Shown here piece by piece: positions 25,327 through 34,620 of a stretch of 64,000 bases of DNA. How positions within the stretch are numbered: the stretch's first letter is position 1; each line of letters begins with the position of its first letter. A program made the translations under genes and the position numbers. The stretch spans positions 9,896 through 73,895 of the forward strand of contig URMH01000010.1 of assembly GCA_900549015.1 (NCBI GenBank), read 5' to 3'. A model generated the notes under the pieces. The model was not told where the DNA came from and made no database searches. It saw only the letters and a program-made list of their open reading frames with translations. The stretch comes from an uncultured Blautia sp. Lineage in GTDB: Bacteria > Bacillota > Clostridia > Lachnospirales > Lachnospiraceae.

Positions 25327-28122
25327 TTACTCTGTTTCCTGTTTTAATCCTTTTTTTCTTTTTCGCAGGTAATGTACGAGTACAAACAATGCAATGCCAC
25401 CGATTACGATACCACCGGTTACATTTACTTTCAGGAAGATCTTATCCATATTGGACATTCCTCCAATCGGATCTTCACTGCCTGCATAAGCGCCGCTGTT
25501 TACGATTGTATACATAATGTTTTTACATGCTTTACGCATTGCCAGAACAGCTGTTGCGCTTCCTTCGAATCCCTTAATACAAAGCTCAAATGGTTTTAAA
25601 TAAATTTCACGGATTGCCTGCTCGGAAGCAAAGGTAAGAAGGAAAGCCTCTCTGTTGCATTCCTGGTCGTTGACTGCAAAATGTTTGATATACGGATACA
25701 CACCTTTTGTCGCTGCTCCGTTCACCTGATTCATAGCCAGATAACCGGCAAGTACACCATCCTCAGAGTAGTACTCAAAGTTACGTCCGCCAAATGCAGA
25801 ACGATGCGTATTCATAGCTGGGCCATACCAGCCATAGTTTTTAACATCTGCAAATTCCTGTCCCATGGACTCTCCTGTCTCATAAGCGAGTTCTTTATTC
25901 CAGGTCTGAGCCAGAAGCACCTCACATGGATACGGAGTTCCGTAAGTCTTTGTCACAAAGTTATTAAGACCTGCAGGTCCGTCACAGTCTGAAGTTGCAA
26001 TTTTACCTACTGACTGAATTTCAGCTGTCTGCCATCCGCCTACATTAATCATCGTAGACATATCTTCAAAGCTCATCTGGTCCAAAAGCTTATCCCACTT
26101 TTCATCATCATAATCCACACCTTTTAAATCAAACAGTGTAAGATTATTGTCTGCTCCAAGTACAGGCATCTCGTCATCCGGATTATCATATTTTGTGCTG
26201 TCATAAATACCAAATGTATTTTCCTCTACAGCTGCGCGCAGTTCATCAGACATGGTGCGCTGCTCTTCTGCAGGTCTTGCCCATGAAGCTCCTGCATTTT
26301 TGAATCCATCTGCACGGGAAAGCTCAATAAAGTCTCCACGTGTGTAATCTTCAAATACATTTACAGGTGTTGTCTCGTCTGTAGAGCGTCCTTCCTCGCT
26401 GTAATTAATGTCTTCCTCTACTGTAAACTTCTCTTCTGCAATTACCGTATGAGAATCAGAGCGAACAGAAACCGCATATTCTCCTGCTTCCAGAATATAT
26501 CCGCCGCCTTCTACTTTAATTTCACCGGAATCGTAAGAAGCCATATCTTCTTTATTAATCTCAAAAGAAATTTTCTGAGATTTTCCCGGCTCCAGAAGTT
26601 CTGTTTTCTCAAACTGCACAAGATTTACAGAAGATTTTTCAATACCGCCGTTTGTATAAGGCGGTGTGTAATAAATCTCTACTACATCCTTGCCTGCTAC
26701 TTCTCCGGTATTTTTCACCTCAACATCAAAGGAAATGGTATCTCCATTATCCTTGAAATTTGTCATAGTCTTTTCAAAGGTTGTATAGCTTAAACCGTAT
26801 CCGAAAGGATACTGCACATAGCTGTCGTAATCAATAAGTCCCTCTTCTGCTGCTGTTTCGCAGAATTTATATCCCACGTAAATGCCTTCCACATAATTTA
26901 CAAAAGAAATATTTCCTTTATATGTAGCATCTGCTTCCAGTGCCTGTGCTTTCAAATCATCTACATTTGTATATGGAATATTTCCGATATTGTTAATATA
27001 ATGTGCGGAAAGTAAATCTTTCACATATGTATCTGCTGTTTTTCCAGATGGATTTACAGAACCGTTAAGAATCTCTCCCAGCGCGGAAAAACCTGTAGAA
27101 CCTGCTCCCGGTGCAAGAAGAACAGATTTAATCTGCTCATACTCGTCTACCCATCCAAGCTCCATTGTATTGTTTGCATTAATCACTACAATTACATTTT
27201 CAAATTCGGAGCAGACCTTTTCTACCATCTGTTCCTCAGTGACGGAAAGCTCCAGATAGGACTCTCCCTCCTCGAAATCATCATAAGAACCGTTATTTGT
27301 GTAAGTAGCATTCATATAACGCCAGTTTGCAGGTGCATTGGAAGTAGAAAGTCCCTGATTATATGTGCCGTTTATAACTGCATTCATATCTGTCGGAAGG
27401 TCTGCACCTTCGCCTCCCGGACGTCCGATTACAATAACTGCTGTATCGGAAAAGTCTTTTGCCCCTTCCATAAGCTCATCTGTATAATGGCTCATATCCG
27501 GCTCCGGTAAGGACCAGTCCTGTGCAGACATGGAAATAACCGGTCTCTGGTCATAATAGTCTGTGTACATTTTGGAAAGATTTTCGTTTGTCTCAAATCC
27601 TGCATCCTGTAAAGACTGTAAAATACCGACAGCACCTTCGGAGTGAGAACCTGCGGAACCAGTTCCTCCAAATACAGGATTCGTAGAATCCCATCCGAAT
27701 ACGTTCAGATTTTTCACATCAGAAGATAAAGGAAGAAGCCCTTCGTTTTTAACAAGCGTAATACCTTCTTCTCCGATTTTTTTAATAGTCTCTTTACTTC
27801 CTGCAATCGTTTCCTCTGAAAATTCTGCTTTTGACGCATTTAAAAATCCGGAAACATTGGAATACATTGGACCATAACAAATGGAATTAATAATAATCAG
27901 GATTGCAGCCAGAAATGCCATAAAAGCTTCTATACGAACGACTGCGCGAAGACCTTTTTTTACAAAATGGGCAAGTCCCATAACAAGGACAAGGACCACT
28001 GCCGCCACAACGATTCCGTAAATGTATCCCTGCAGCTGCGTAAGGTAAGATATAAGATCCGCTTCACTGACACCCAGGCTGTACATAAAAGGTCCCAGAA
28101 GTTTAACTAATAAATCAACCAT
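25327..28122 (-). CDS. Membrane-anchored, circularly permuted GH3 protein lacking the nucleophile segment
   Basis: 931 residues. Two N-terminal membrane segments (IYGIVVAAVVLVLVMG; FMAFLAAILIIINSI) are followed by the GH3 alpha/beta sandwich (GITLVKNEGLLPLS), the PFGYGLSYTTF and Fn3 part, and only then the barrel (GGRNFEYYSEDG, YIKHFAVNDQECNRE). The C-terminus has one more membrane segment and KRKK. This order is a circular permutation known in gut Clostridia. At about residue 859, GSATAV runs directly into LAMRKACKNIMYT: the part that normally carries the S-D-[WYF] nucleophile, roughly 90-100 residues, is absent with the frame kept. The protein is probably inactive as a hydrolase. Confidence 0.8.
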   Translation of the reverse strand: MVDLLVKLLGPFMYSLGVSEADLISYLTQLQGYIYGIVVAAVVLVLVMGLAHFVKKGLRAVVRIEAFMAFLAAILIIINSICYGPMYSNVSGFLNASKAEFSEETIAGSKETIKKIGEEGITLVKNEGLLPLSSDVKNLNVFGWDSTNPVFGGTGSAGSHSEGAVGILQSLQDAGFETNENLSKMYTDYYDQRPVISMSAQDWSLPEPDMSHYTDELMEGAKDFSDTAVIVIGRPGGEGADLPTDMNAVINGTYNQGLSTSNAPANWRYMNATYTNNGSYDDFEEGESYLELSVTEEQMVEKVCSEFENVIVVINANNTMELGWVDEYEQIKSVLLAPGAGSTGFSALGEILNGSVNPSGKTADTYVKDLLSAHYINNIGNIPYTNVDDLKAQALEADATYKGNISFVNYVEGIYVGYKFCETAAEEGLIDYDSYVQYPFGYGLSYTTFEKTMTNFKDNGDTISFDVEVKNTGEVAGKDVVEIYYTPPYTNGGIEKSSVNLVQFEKTELLEPGKSQKISFEINKEDMASYDSGEIKVEGGGYILEAGEYAVSVRSDSHTVIAEEKFTVEEDINYSEEGRSTDETTPVNVFEDYTRGDFIELSRADGFKNAGASWARPAEEQRTMSDELRAAVEENTFGIYDSTKYDNPDDEMPVLGADNNLTLFDLKGVDYDDEKWDKLLDQMSFEDMSTMINVGGWQTAEIQSVGKIATSDCDGPAGLNNFVTKTYGTPYPCEVLLAQTWNKELAYETGESMGQEFADVKNYGWYGPAMNTHRSAFGGRNFEYYSEDGVLAGYLAMNQVNGAATKGVYPYIKHFAVNDQECNREAFLLTFASEQAIREIYLKPFELCIKGFEGSATAVLAMRKACKNIMYTIVNSGAYAGSEDPIGGMSNMDKIFLKVNVTGGIVIGGIALFVLVHYLRKRKKGLKQETE

Positions 28123-28164
28123 TTTTTCCTTTCTTCTCCTTTAAAATAATCATTTATCCGGCAG

Positions 28165-28230
28165 AACCGCAGAAACCGGACTGCGGTTCAAGCCAGAAAC
28201 CCGGCAAAGATTTCTCTCTGCCGAGTCACA
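28165..28230 (-). repeat. Structured spacer between GH3 genes
   Basis: The 141-base gap holds AACCGCAG...CTGCGGTT and a second short stem CCCGGCAAAG...CTCTGCCG, with no T tract on either strand. It may be an mRNA processing or stabilising region. No gene is seen. Confidence 0.3.
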
Positions 28231-28263
28231 TACTGAATATTGGCAATACTTTATTTTAATAAA

Positions 28264-30771
28264 TTATTTATTTGCTTCTGCATATGCTGCATAATCAAAG
28301 TTTGTTACTTTTGTAAGCGGCTCTGCTGTATATTTTGCTGTACGCTCATCATCAATCTTGCCGGACCAGTTCATACCAAATGCAAAATCATAAGTATTTC
28401 CATTTGCATCTGTGTAGCATTCCATATCTCTCGGAACATCTTCTAACTGTGCTTCTACTGCTTCCATAGATACCGGCTGCTGGAATACAAGGAGTCCGCT
28501 TGGCTCTGTCTGTCCAAGAATAACCTCTGCAATCACATTTTCGCGCTGTTCATTGTAATTTACAAGAATAACGTCTGCTAACGGCTCTACTTCATTCCAT
28601 ACCATTCCGCGCTCCATTTTCATAGATACGATTACCGGAACATCACCAGCTGCTTCTGCTGCATACTGAAGAGCTTCCAAGTCTCCATAGTTAGCACATT
28701 CATGAGCAGCAACACCTTTGTAAGAACGGTTTTCCTTTGTTCCGTCTTCCAGAGTTTTTCCGGCAATAGAAGTTTCACGTGCTGTATCTGCTACATACTC
28801 GCCATACTGTAAGGATGCCGGATACCAAACCTGCTCTGTTCCTTCCGGAACCGGAGCTCCGCCAAATGCACCTGTTAACAGAGATTCATAAGAAGGTACA
28901 TATGCTCCGCTCATGCCAACGAGAACATAATCACATGCTGCAATATCTTCTGCTGAAGCACGGGTTAAATCTTCTTTTGTATAAGCTTTGTTTCCTTCTT
29001 CATCTGCTTCACCTGTAGGCTCTCCAAGTGTATCTGTTACAACGTTGAAGTACTGTCCCAGTTCTTCCAGGTCCATACCAGGCTCCCATGTTGCCGGACC
29101 TTCAGATATGCCGCTTGTCCATGCTGCGCTGAAACCAGTGTTGTATACATATGGTACGTATACAGTTGGCTTTTCAGAAGCTGCACCTTCTGCACTGATT
29201 GTTCCGTCGTTTTTCAGCATAACAACAGACTGTTTCTGTGCCTCATGTGCAAACTCTTTTGCAGAATCGCTGTTGACAACGGTATCTGCATAAGCTGTAT
29301 CGCTGTAAGGCTGTTCAAACATTTCAAGATTCATCATTGTGCCTACGAATTTTTCCGCTGCACTGCGCATGATTTCGTCAGCTTTCTCCTGTCCGTCGCG
29401 CTCTACAAGGATGTTGTATGCTTCTACAGCCTTATCAACATCGCTGTATCCGCCAAGAAGGTTTGCTCCTGCTTCCCAGCTTGTTGCAATACGGTCTGCT
29501 TCTTCCAGAGATTCAGCGCCCCATACTCCTGCAAACTGGTATACACCCCAGTCCGTAATCTTCAGTCCGTCAAATCCGCCTTCTTCAAGCATGTTATTAA
29601 GGTAAGGATTATAAACTCCTGCCCATTCTCCGCCAAGAGGATTTCCTTCCGCATCTACATCAATTGCGTACTCTGTCATAATACCGGAAGTTCCTGTTTT
29701 TCCCGGAAGATTAAATACACCATCAAAATAAGTAATCAGATGAGCTTCCAGATTATTTCCCGGAAATACTGCGTATCTTCCGCCATTTGCATGGTCGTCA
29801 CGTCCGCCTTCTGTGGAGCCTGCACCTGCAAAATGTTTTGTAAAGCAGTAAACAGATTCATTTCCCCATCCAAGGTCTTCACCGTTTTCATCATATGTAG
29901 ACTGCATTCCATTTACGTATGCAGTTGCAATATCAAGTGTAAGCTGTGGGTCTTCTCCATAAGTACCGCCTGCACGGTTCATAATCGGAGATGCAATGTC
30001 CACCTGCGGTCCGAGAAGTGCAGATACACCGGCTGCACGATACTGTTTTGCTGTTTCCTGTCCAATTTCAGCCGCCAGCTCAGAATTCATAGTGGAAGCA
30101 AGAGAAAGTGTTTCCGGAAGACCTGAGATACCTGAAGGGTCAATGGAAATCATTGCCGGAATACCATAAAAACTCTTCTCTGCCACTTCCTGAATTGCAT
30201 TTGCCCATTTTGCATGAGCAGAACCTCCCTGGGAAATCTGACGTGTAACACCACCGCGTCCTCCCTGCATCAGGTAAGTATAAGAACCATCATCTTCTTT
30301 TAAAGGCTCTGTTGTAAAGTCTCCCCAGCCGCCATGTGTAAGCACTGCTGCGATTTCCTCACCTTTCATCTGACCTGCCAGATTATCTGCACGTTCCTCT
30401 GTTTCCAGTCTCCAGTCCTCATAAGCATCCAGCTCGCCATTCTGGTTCATATCTTTAAATGCGTATCCATCTACCTCAATCAGTTTTACTCCGGATGTCT
30501 GAGATAATCCAAGTGTATCTCCGCCCTCATTTTCAACCTTAATCCAGTTATCATCTGTAACTGTAATTGTATATTTTGCATCCTTACTCGGAACAATTCC
30601 GCCTGGAGTATCTGCATCTGCCTCTTTTTCTGCCTGTTTGTACGGGTCGTCTGTCGCTGCTTCTGCCTGCTTATATGGGTCATCTGCTGCAGCAACTGGT
30701 GAAACAACACCGCCTGCTGTTAAGCTCAATGTCAGCATTAACGCCATTAATCGCTTTGTTCTCTGTTTCAT
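28264..30771 (-). CDS. Secreted glycoside hydrolase family 3 enzyme
   Basis: 835 residues. A signal peptide (MKQRTKRLMALMLTLSLTAG, cleavage after SPVAAA) is followed by a short tandem repeat, DDPYKQAEAAT DDPYKQAEKEA, a likely spacer. A calcium-loop-like MNQNGELDAYEDW leads into the barrel, with FTKHFAGAGSTEGGRDDH and the nucleophile in GLKITDWGVYQ; the sandwich domain follows (KQSVVMLKNDG). The ATG at 30771 has AAAGGAGG upstream; ten codons before it have none. It is the first gene of the GH3 series and is divergent from the LytTR regulator. Probable extracellular beta-glycosidase. Confidence 0.9.
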   Translation of the reverse strand: MKQRTKRLMALMLTLSLTAGGVVSPVAAADDPYKQAEAATDDPYKQAEKEADADTPGGIVPSKDAKYTITVTDDNWIKVENEGGDTLGLSQTSGVKLIEVDGYAFKDMNQNGELDAYEDWRLETEERADNLAGQMKGEEIAAVLTHGGWGDFTTEPLKEDDGSYTYLMQGGRGGVTRQISQGGSAHAKWANAIQEVAEKSFYGIPAMISIDPSGISGLPETLSLASTMNSELAAEIGQETAKQYRAAGVSALLGPQVDIASPIMNRAGGTYGEDPQLTLDIATAYVNGMQSTYDENGEDLGWGNESVYCFTKHFAGAGSTEGGRDDHANGGRYAVFPGNNLEAHLITYFDGVFNLPGKTGTSGIMTEYAIDVDAEGNPLGGEWAGVYNPYLNNMLEEGGFDGLKITDWGVYQFAGVWGAESLEEADRIATSWEAGANLLGGYSDVDKAVEAYNILVERDGQEKADEIMRSAAEKFVGTMMNLEMFEQPYSDTAYADTVVNSDSAKEFAHEAQKQSVVMLKNDGTISAEGAASEKPTVYVPYVYNTGFSAAWTSGISEGPATWEPGMDLEELGQYFNVVTDTLGEPTGEADEEGNKAYTKEDLTRASAEDIAACDYVLVGMSGAYVPSYESLLTGAFGGAPVPEGTEQVWYPASLQYGEYVADTARETSIAGKTLEDGTKENRSYKGVAAHECANYGDLEALQYAAEAAGDVPVIVSMKMERGMVWNEVEPLADVILVNYNEQRENVIAEVILGQTEPSGLLVFQQPVSMEAVEAQLEDVPRDMECYTDANGNTYDFAFGMNWSGKIDDERTAKYTAEPLTKVTNFDYAAYAEANK

Positions 30772-30897
30772 AATATTTTTTCCTCCTTTGCCCTGGAACA
30801 AAACTCAGTCCTTTTTTATATGAATGGATTTTAACATAAATTTGACAGTCTGTTTTACTTTCTGCACAAGCTGTTGTTTTTTTGCATTAATTGTCAC

Positions 30898-30926
30898 TTG
30901 CACAGAGCTTTTAAAATCTATATAAT
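30898..30926 (+). promoter_or_regulatory. Promoter of the LytTR response regulator
   Basis: TTGCAC (30898-30903), 17-base spacer, perfect TATAAT (30921-30926). The divergent secreted GH3 gene must start from the same 219-base intergenic region, where a TAAAAT-like -10 is visible on the minus strand near 30835. Confidence 0.65.
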
Positions 30927-30990
30927 ATAAGAAGTATAAATCGCAGACAATACCAGGGACAAAATCAACAGCATAAAAAGGAGTACAACC

Positions 30991-31695
30991 ATGATAAGAA
31001 TTGCAATCGTGGAAGACGAAGAAACATATATTAATCAGTTTACAGAATATCTGCAGAATTATCAAAAGACTACAAATGAAGAGATTGATGTCACTGTATA
31101 TCGCGATGGAGACGAAATTACTTCGAAATACAAATCACAATATGACATCATTCTGACGGACGTGCAAATGAAATTTATAGATGGCATGACTGCTGCTCAG
31201 GAAATTCAAAATGTGGATTCCAAGGTCATTATCATTTTTATCACAAATATGTCTCAATATGCCATTCACGGATATAAAGTAGGCGCTCTGGACTACATCC
31301 TGAAGCCGGTTTCATACTTTTCCTTCTGTAAACACATAGGGGAAGCTATTGCGCGGCTGAAAAGACGAAGTAGCAATTATATAACCATCTCTGTAAAAGG
31401 GGGACTGCTCCGTCTGGATACATCTGATATTTACTATATTGAAAGTCAGGGACATAGCCTGCTCTACCATACCCACAGCGGAACCCATATTTCTTCCGGA
31501 ACTATGAATGCAGCAGAAAAACAACTGGAAGGTTATGGATTCTCAAGGGGAAATAAAAGCTATCTTATCAACCTTGCATATGTAGATGGCATTCAGGATA
31601 AATGTGCGCAGGTAAAAGGGGAACTTCTTCAGATAAGCCGTCCCCGGCAAAACGCATTTCTACAAAGTCTTATGAAATACTGGAGTGAACATTAA
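30991..31695 (+). CDS. LytTR-family response regulator
   Basis: 234 residues. A receiver domain (IAIVEDEE acidic pocket, phospho-acceptor aspartate in IILTDVQMKFIDG, lysine in YILKPVS) is followed by a LytTR DNA-binding domain (YITISVKGG, IYYIESQGH, RGNKSYLINLAYVDGI). Such regulators pair with GHKL kinases like the one encoded just beyond on the opposite strand. Being divergent from the secreted GH3 gene, it may control the GH3 cluster. AAAAGGAG precedes the ATG. Confidence 0.92.
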   Translation: MIRIAIVEDEETYINQFTEYLQNYQKTTNEEIDVTVYRDGDEITSKYKSQYDIILTDVQMKFIDGMTAAQEIQNVDSKVIIIFITNMSQYAIHGYKVGALDYILKPVSYFSFCKHIGEAIARLKRRSSNYITISVKGGLLRLDTSDIYYIESQGHSLLYHTHSGTHISSGTMNAAEKQLEGYGFSRGNKSYLINLAYVDGIQDKCAQVKGELLQISRPRQNAFLQSLMKYWSEH

Positions 31696-31698
31696 AAT

Positions 31699-31762
31699 AA
31701 TATGGGGACTTTGTACTACAGATTATTTTATCTGTGTACAAAATCCCCATATTGCTTTTTTA
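31699..31762. terminator. Bidirectional terminator between regulator and kinase
   Basis: AATATGGGGACTTTGTAC (31699-31716) pairs with GTACAAAATCCCCATATT (31736-31753), 17 of 18, and the loop contains a further ACAGAT...ATCTGT stem. A T tract follows on the plus strand and its tail overlaps the kinase stop codon. Confidence 0.88.
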
Positions 31763-33097
31763 TACAGTTTTGCCTATTTCCAAAAGCACTCGCACTTTAA
31801 ACCAGCCTTCCTGTAATGTAATGGTCATAGCGCCGTTATATTTCTCCGCCACCTTCTGAATTGATTTCAAGCCGAAACCATGACGGATTTTATCGCTCTT
31901 CGTAGTACCGGGAAGTACCCGGTTCTTTTCTATCTCCAGTTTATTTTCACTGTAGTTTTCACATTCAATAATAATAAACCCCTTATGCTGTCTCACAGAC
32001 AAGTTGATCAATCTTCTCTCTTCAATTTGAACCTGCTGTGTTGCCTCAATTGCATTATCAAGAATATTTCCAAACAAAGAACAAATATCTTTTACATGAA
32101 TATCCGATAACGCTTCTCCGTCTACCATTGCCTGAAGTATGATTCCACGTCTTTGGCACAATAAAGTTTTAGTTGTGAGAATAACATCCAGTACCTGATT
32201 TCCCGTATCCATAAAGGTTTCCTGAACAGCCAGTGCCTGTTCCATATCTGCCAGAACTTCATGACATCTTGCCGGATTTTCTTCTCTTTTCAGAACCGCC
32301 AGATAATGTTTCATGTCGTGCATTTCTTTGCGCAAAAGCTCTGAATTTTCCACAGCCGTCCTGTATTGCTCATACTGTTTTTTAAACAGTCTGTTGATTT
32401 CATCATTTTCCATCTTAACAGCCAGCTCGTTTTTCCGCCCCATCTGTGTCATCAGCATCAGCATTCCGCTGAAATCTACCAATGTACGAACATACAACAG
32501 ATTTCCCTGTGCTGAAATGGGAGTGTCCGTCCATACAAAACTGATATTTCCCATAATAAAAGCGCCCGCACCTGTCAAAAGAACGGAAAGCAGTTCATGC
32601 ACACTTGTATTCAGCGGAATATCCTTATATACATTCCCCCGCTCTCCTCGATAATATATCCCGAACACTATGGCATATACCAGCACCATCACGCCTGCCG
32701 AACACAGAAATGTGTCTTTCTTTGTGATACTATTTCCCCAAACATAAAGCTGACGATAAACAGACGCTGCAAATTCAGCTAAAACAAATGCGTGTACTGT
32801 AACTACGCCGCAATCCATTGGGGTTACCTCCAGCACCAGATAAAGAAACAAGTACATTAATCCTACTGCCCCAATCATCATTGGAACCCAGAAAGCAATG
32901 GAAAGCAGTCCGGCAATAAACTGGAATAAAATCAACGCTCCAGCCGAGACCACACAATACACTACATATGCTTTCTTTTCAACTCTCCGCCTGCATATAT
33001 TAAAATAGACAAAAATGGCGAGCCATTCTGCGATTGCTGTAAACAGTCTTGGAGTGTCTAAGATAGCTTCCGGAAACAAAAAGGCATTATAAGTCAT
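31760..33097 (-). CDS. Sensor histidine kinase, AgrC/GHKL type
   Basis: 445 residues. The first 210 are hydrophobic with about six membrane segments. The linker leads to an H-box, LLRKEMHDMKHYLAVLK, the N-box FGNILDNAIEATQQ and the G-box HGFGLKSIQKVAEKYNGAM, all typical of HPK10/GHKL kinases that partner LytTR regulators. It faces the regulator tail to tail instead of sharing its operon. GAGGATGATGAG precedes the ATG. Confidence 0.9.
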   Translation of the reverse strand: MTYNAFLFPEAILDTPRLFTAIAEWLAIFVYFNICRRRVEKKAYVVYCVVSAGALILFQFIAGLLSIAFWVPMMIGAVGLMYLFLYLVLEVTPMDCGVVTVHAFVLAEFAASVYRQLYVWGNSITKKDTFLCSAGVMVLVYAIVFGIYYRGERGNVYKDIPLNTSVHELLSVLLTGAGAFIMGNISFVWTDTPISAQGNLLYVRTLVDFSGMLMLMTQMGRKNELAVKMENDEINRLFKKQYEQYRTAVENSELLRKEMHDMKHYLAVLKREENPARCHEVLADMEQALAVQETFMDTGNQVLDVILTTKTLLCQRRGIILQAMVDGEALSDIHVKDICSLFGNILDNAIEATQQVQIEERRLINLSVRQHKGFIIIECENYSENKLEIEKNRVLPGTTKSDKIRHGFGLKSIQKVAEKYNGAMTITLQEGWFKVRVLLEIGKTV

Positions 33098-33153
33098 AGT
33101 CTCATCATCCTCATAAAATTTATCATTTTTAATTACTCCTATGTCCTCAACAG

Positions 33154-33183
33154 AAAAACCCCGGAAACCTTACGGTTCCGGGG
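33154..33183 (-). terminator. Intrinsic terminator of the str operon
   Basis: Minus strand stem CCCCGGAACC-GTAA-GGTTTCCGGGG followed by TTTTT, 70 bases after the tuf stop codon. Confidence 0.92.
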
Positions 33184-33250
33184 CATCTTACGCTTGGACA
33201 CAAAGTTATCTTGCGATAACACTATATATAATTTATCTGTTAATCAGTGA

Positions 33251-34444
33251 TTACTCGATAATGGAAGCAACACGGCCTGATCCTACAGTACGTCCACCTT
33301 CACGGATAGCGAAAGTAAGACCCTGGCTCATAGCGATTGGGTGGATCAGTTCGATTGTCATTTCGATGTTATCTCCAGGCATGCACATTTCTACGCCTTC
33401 TGGAAGGTTACAAACACCTGTAACGTCTGTTGTTCTGAAGTAGAACTGTGGACGGTAGTTGTTGAAGAATGGTGTATGACGGCCACCCTCGTCTTTTGTC
33501 AGAACGTAAACCTGAGCTGTGAATTTTGTATGGCATGTGATTGTTCCCGGTTTAGCAAGAACCTGTCCACGCTCGATTTCGTTTCTCTGAACACCACGAA
33601 GAAGAGCACCGATGTTGTCACCAGCCTGAGCTTCATCAAGAAGTTTACGGAACATCTCGATACCTGTTACAACAACTTTACGTGTTTCTTCTTTGATACC
33701 AACGATTTCAACTTCTTCAGATACGTGAAGAACACCAGCCTCAACACGGCCTGTTGCAACAGTACCACGACCTGTGATAGAGAATACGTCCTCTACAGGC
33801 ATAACGAAGTCTTTATCTGTGTCACGCTTTGGATTCGGAATGTAGCTGTCAACAGCGTCCATAAGTTCCATGATCTTGTCTCCCCAAGGACCGTTCGGAT
33901 CTTCAAGAGCTTTAAGAGCAGATCCCTGAACAACTGGTGTGTCATCGCCTGGGAAGTCATACTCGCTTAACAGCTCACGGATTTCCATTTCAACAAGTTC
34001 AAGAAGCTCTTCGTCCTCAACCATGTCGCATTTGTTCATGAATACAACGATGTAAGGAACACCTACCTGACGGGAAAGAAGGATATGCTCTTTTGTCTGA
34101 GCCATAACACCGTCTGTAGCAGCAACAACAAGGATAGCGCCGTCCATCTGAGCAGCACCAGTGATCATGTTCTTAACGTAGTCAGCATGTCCTGGGCAGT
34201 CAACGTGTGCGTAATGTCTCTTCTCTGTCTCATACTCAACGTGTGCTGTAGAGATTGTGATACCACGCTCTCTTTCTTCCGGAGCTTTATCGATGTTCTC
34301 GAAATCTGTAGCGCTGTTACCAGCAACTCTTTCAGCAAGAACTTTTGTGATAGCTGCAGTTGTAGTTGTTTTACCGTGGTCTACGTGACCGATAGTACCA
34401 ATGTTGCAATGCGGTTTGCTTCTCTCAAATTTAGCTTTAGCCAT
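33251..34444 (-). CDS. tuf: Elongation factor Tu
   Basis: 397 residues, full length. The GTPase motifs GHVDHGKTTT, DCPGHADYV and NKCDM are intact, and the protein ends VASIIE. It delivers aminoacyl-tRNA to the ribosome. The start MAKAKFERSKP at 34444 has AAGGAGGA upstream; the frame is open 44 codons further without support. Last gene of the str operon, 176 bases after fusA. Confidence 0.98.
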   Translation of the reverse strand: MAKAKFERSKPHCNIGTIGHVDHGKTTTTAAITKVLAERVAGNSATDFENIDKAPEERERGITISTAHVEYETEKRHYAHVDCPGHADYVKNMITGAAQMDGAILVVAATDGVMAQTKEHILLSRQVGVPYIVVFMNKCDMVEDEELLELVEMEIRELLSEYDFPGDDTPVVQGSALKALEDPNGPWGDKIMELMDAVDSYIPNPKRDTDKDFVMPVEDVFSITGRGTVATGRVEAGVLHVSEEVEIVGIKEETRKVVVTGIEMFRKLLDEAQAGDNIGALLRGVQRNEIERGQVLAKPGTITCHTKFTAQVYVLTKDEGGRHTPFFNNYRPQFYFRTTDVTGVCNLPEGVEMCMPGDNIEMTIELIHPIAMSQGLTFAIREGGRTVGSGRVASIIE

Positions 34445-34620
34445 TTTGAATGTCCTCCTTAAAAATTGGCTCTTTATATACAGAGCATCTTTTTCGGTTT
34501 TAAACTTGCTATCCTTGATTATATTGCAAATCAAGGATATTTGCAAGTATTTTTTATTAATGAAGTTCGTCTGCAAAACAGAAATTTATCTTTCGATCAT
34601 CTTCTGCTTTGTATCTCGAA

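Noticed and set aside
29245..30126. 293-codon plus-strand frame inside the secreted GH3 gene
   Set aside because: No ribosome site and low-complexity translation; the minus strand carries intact GH3 motifs.
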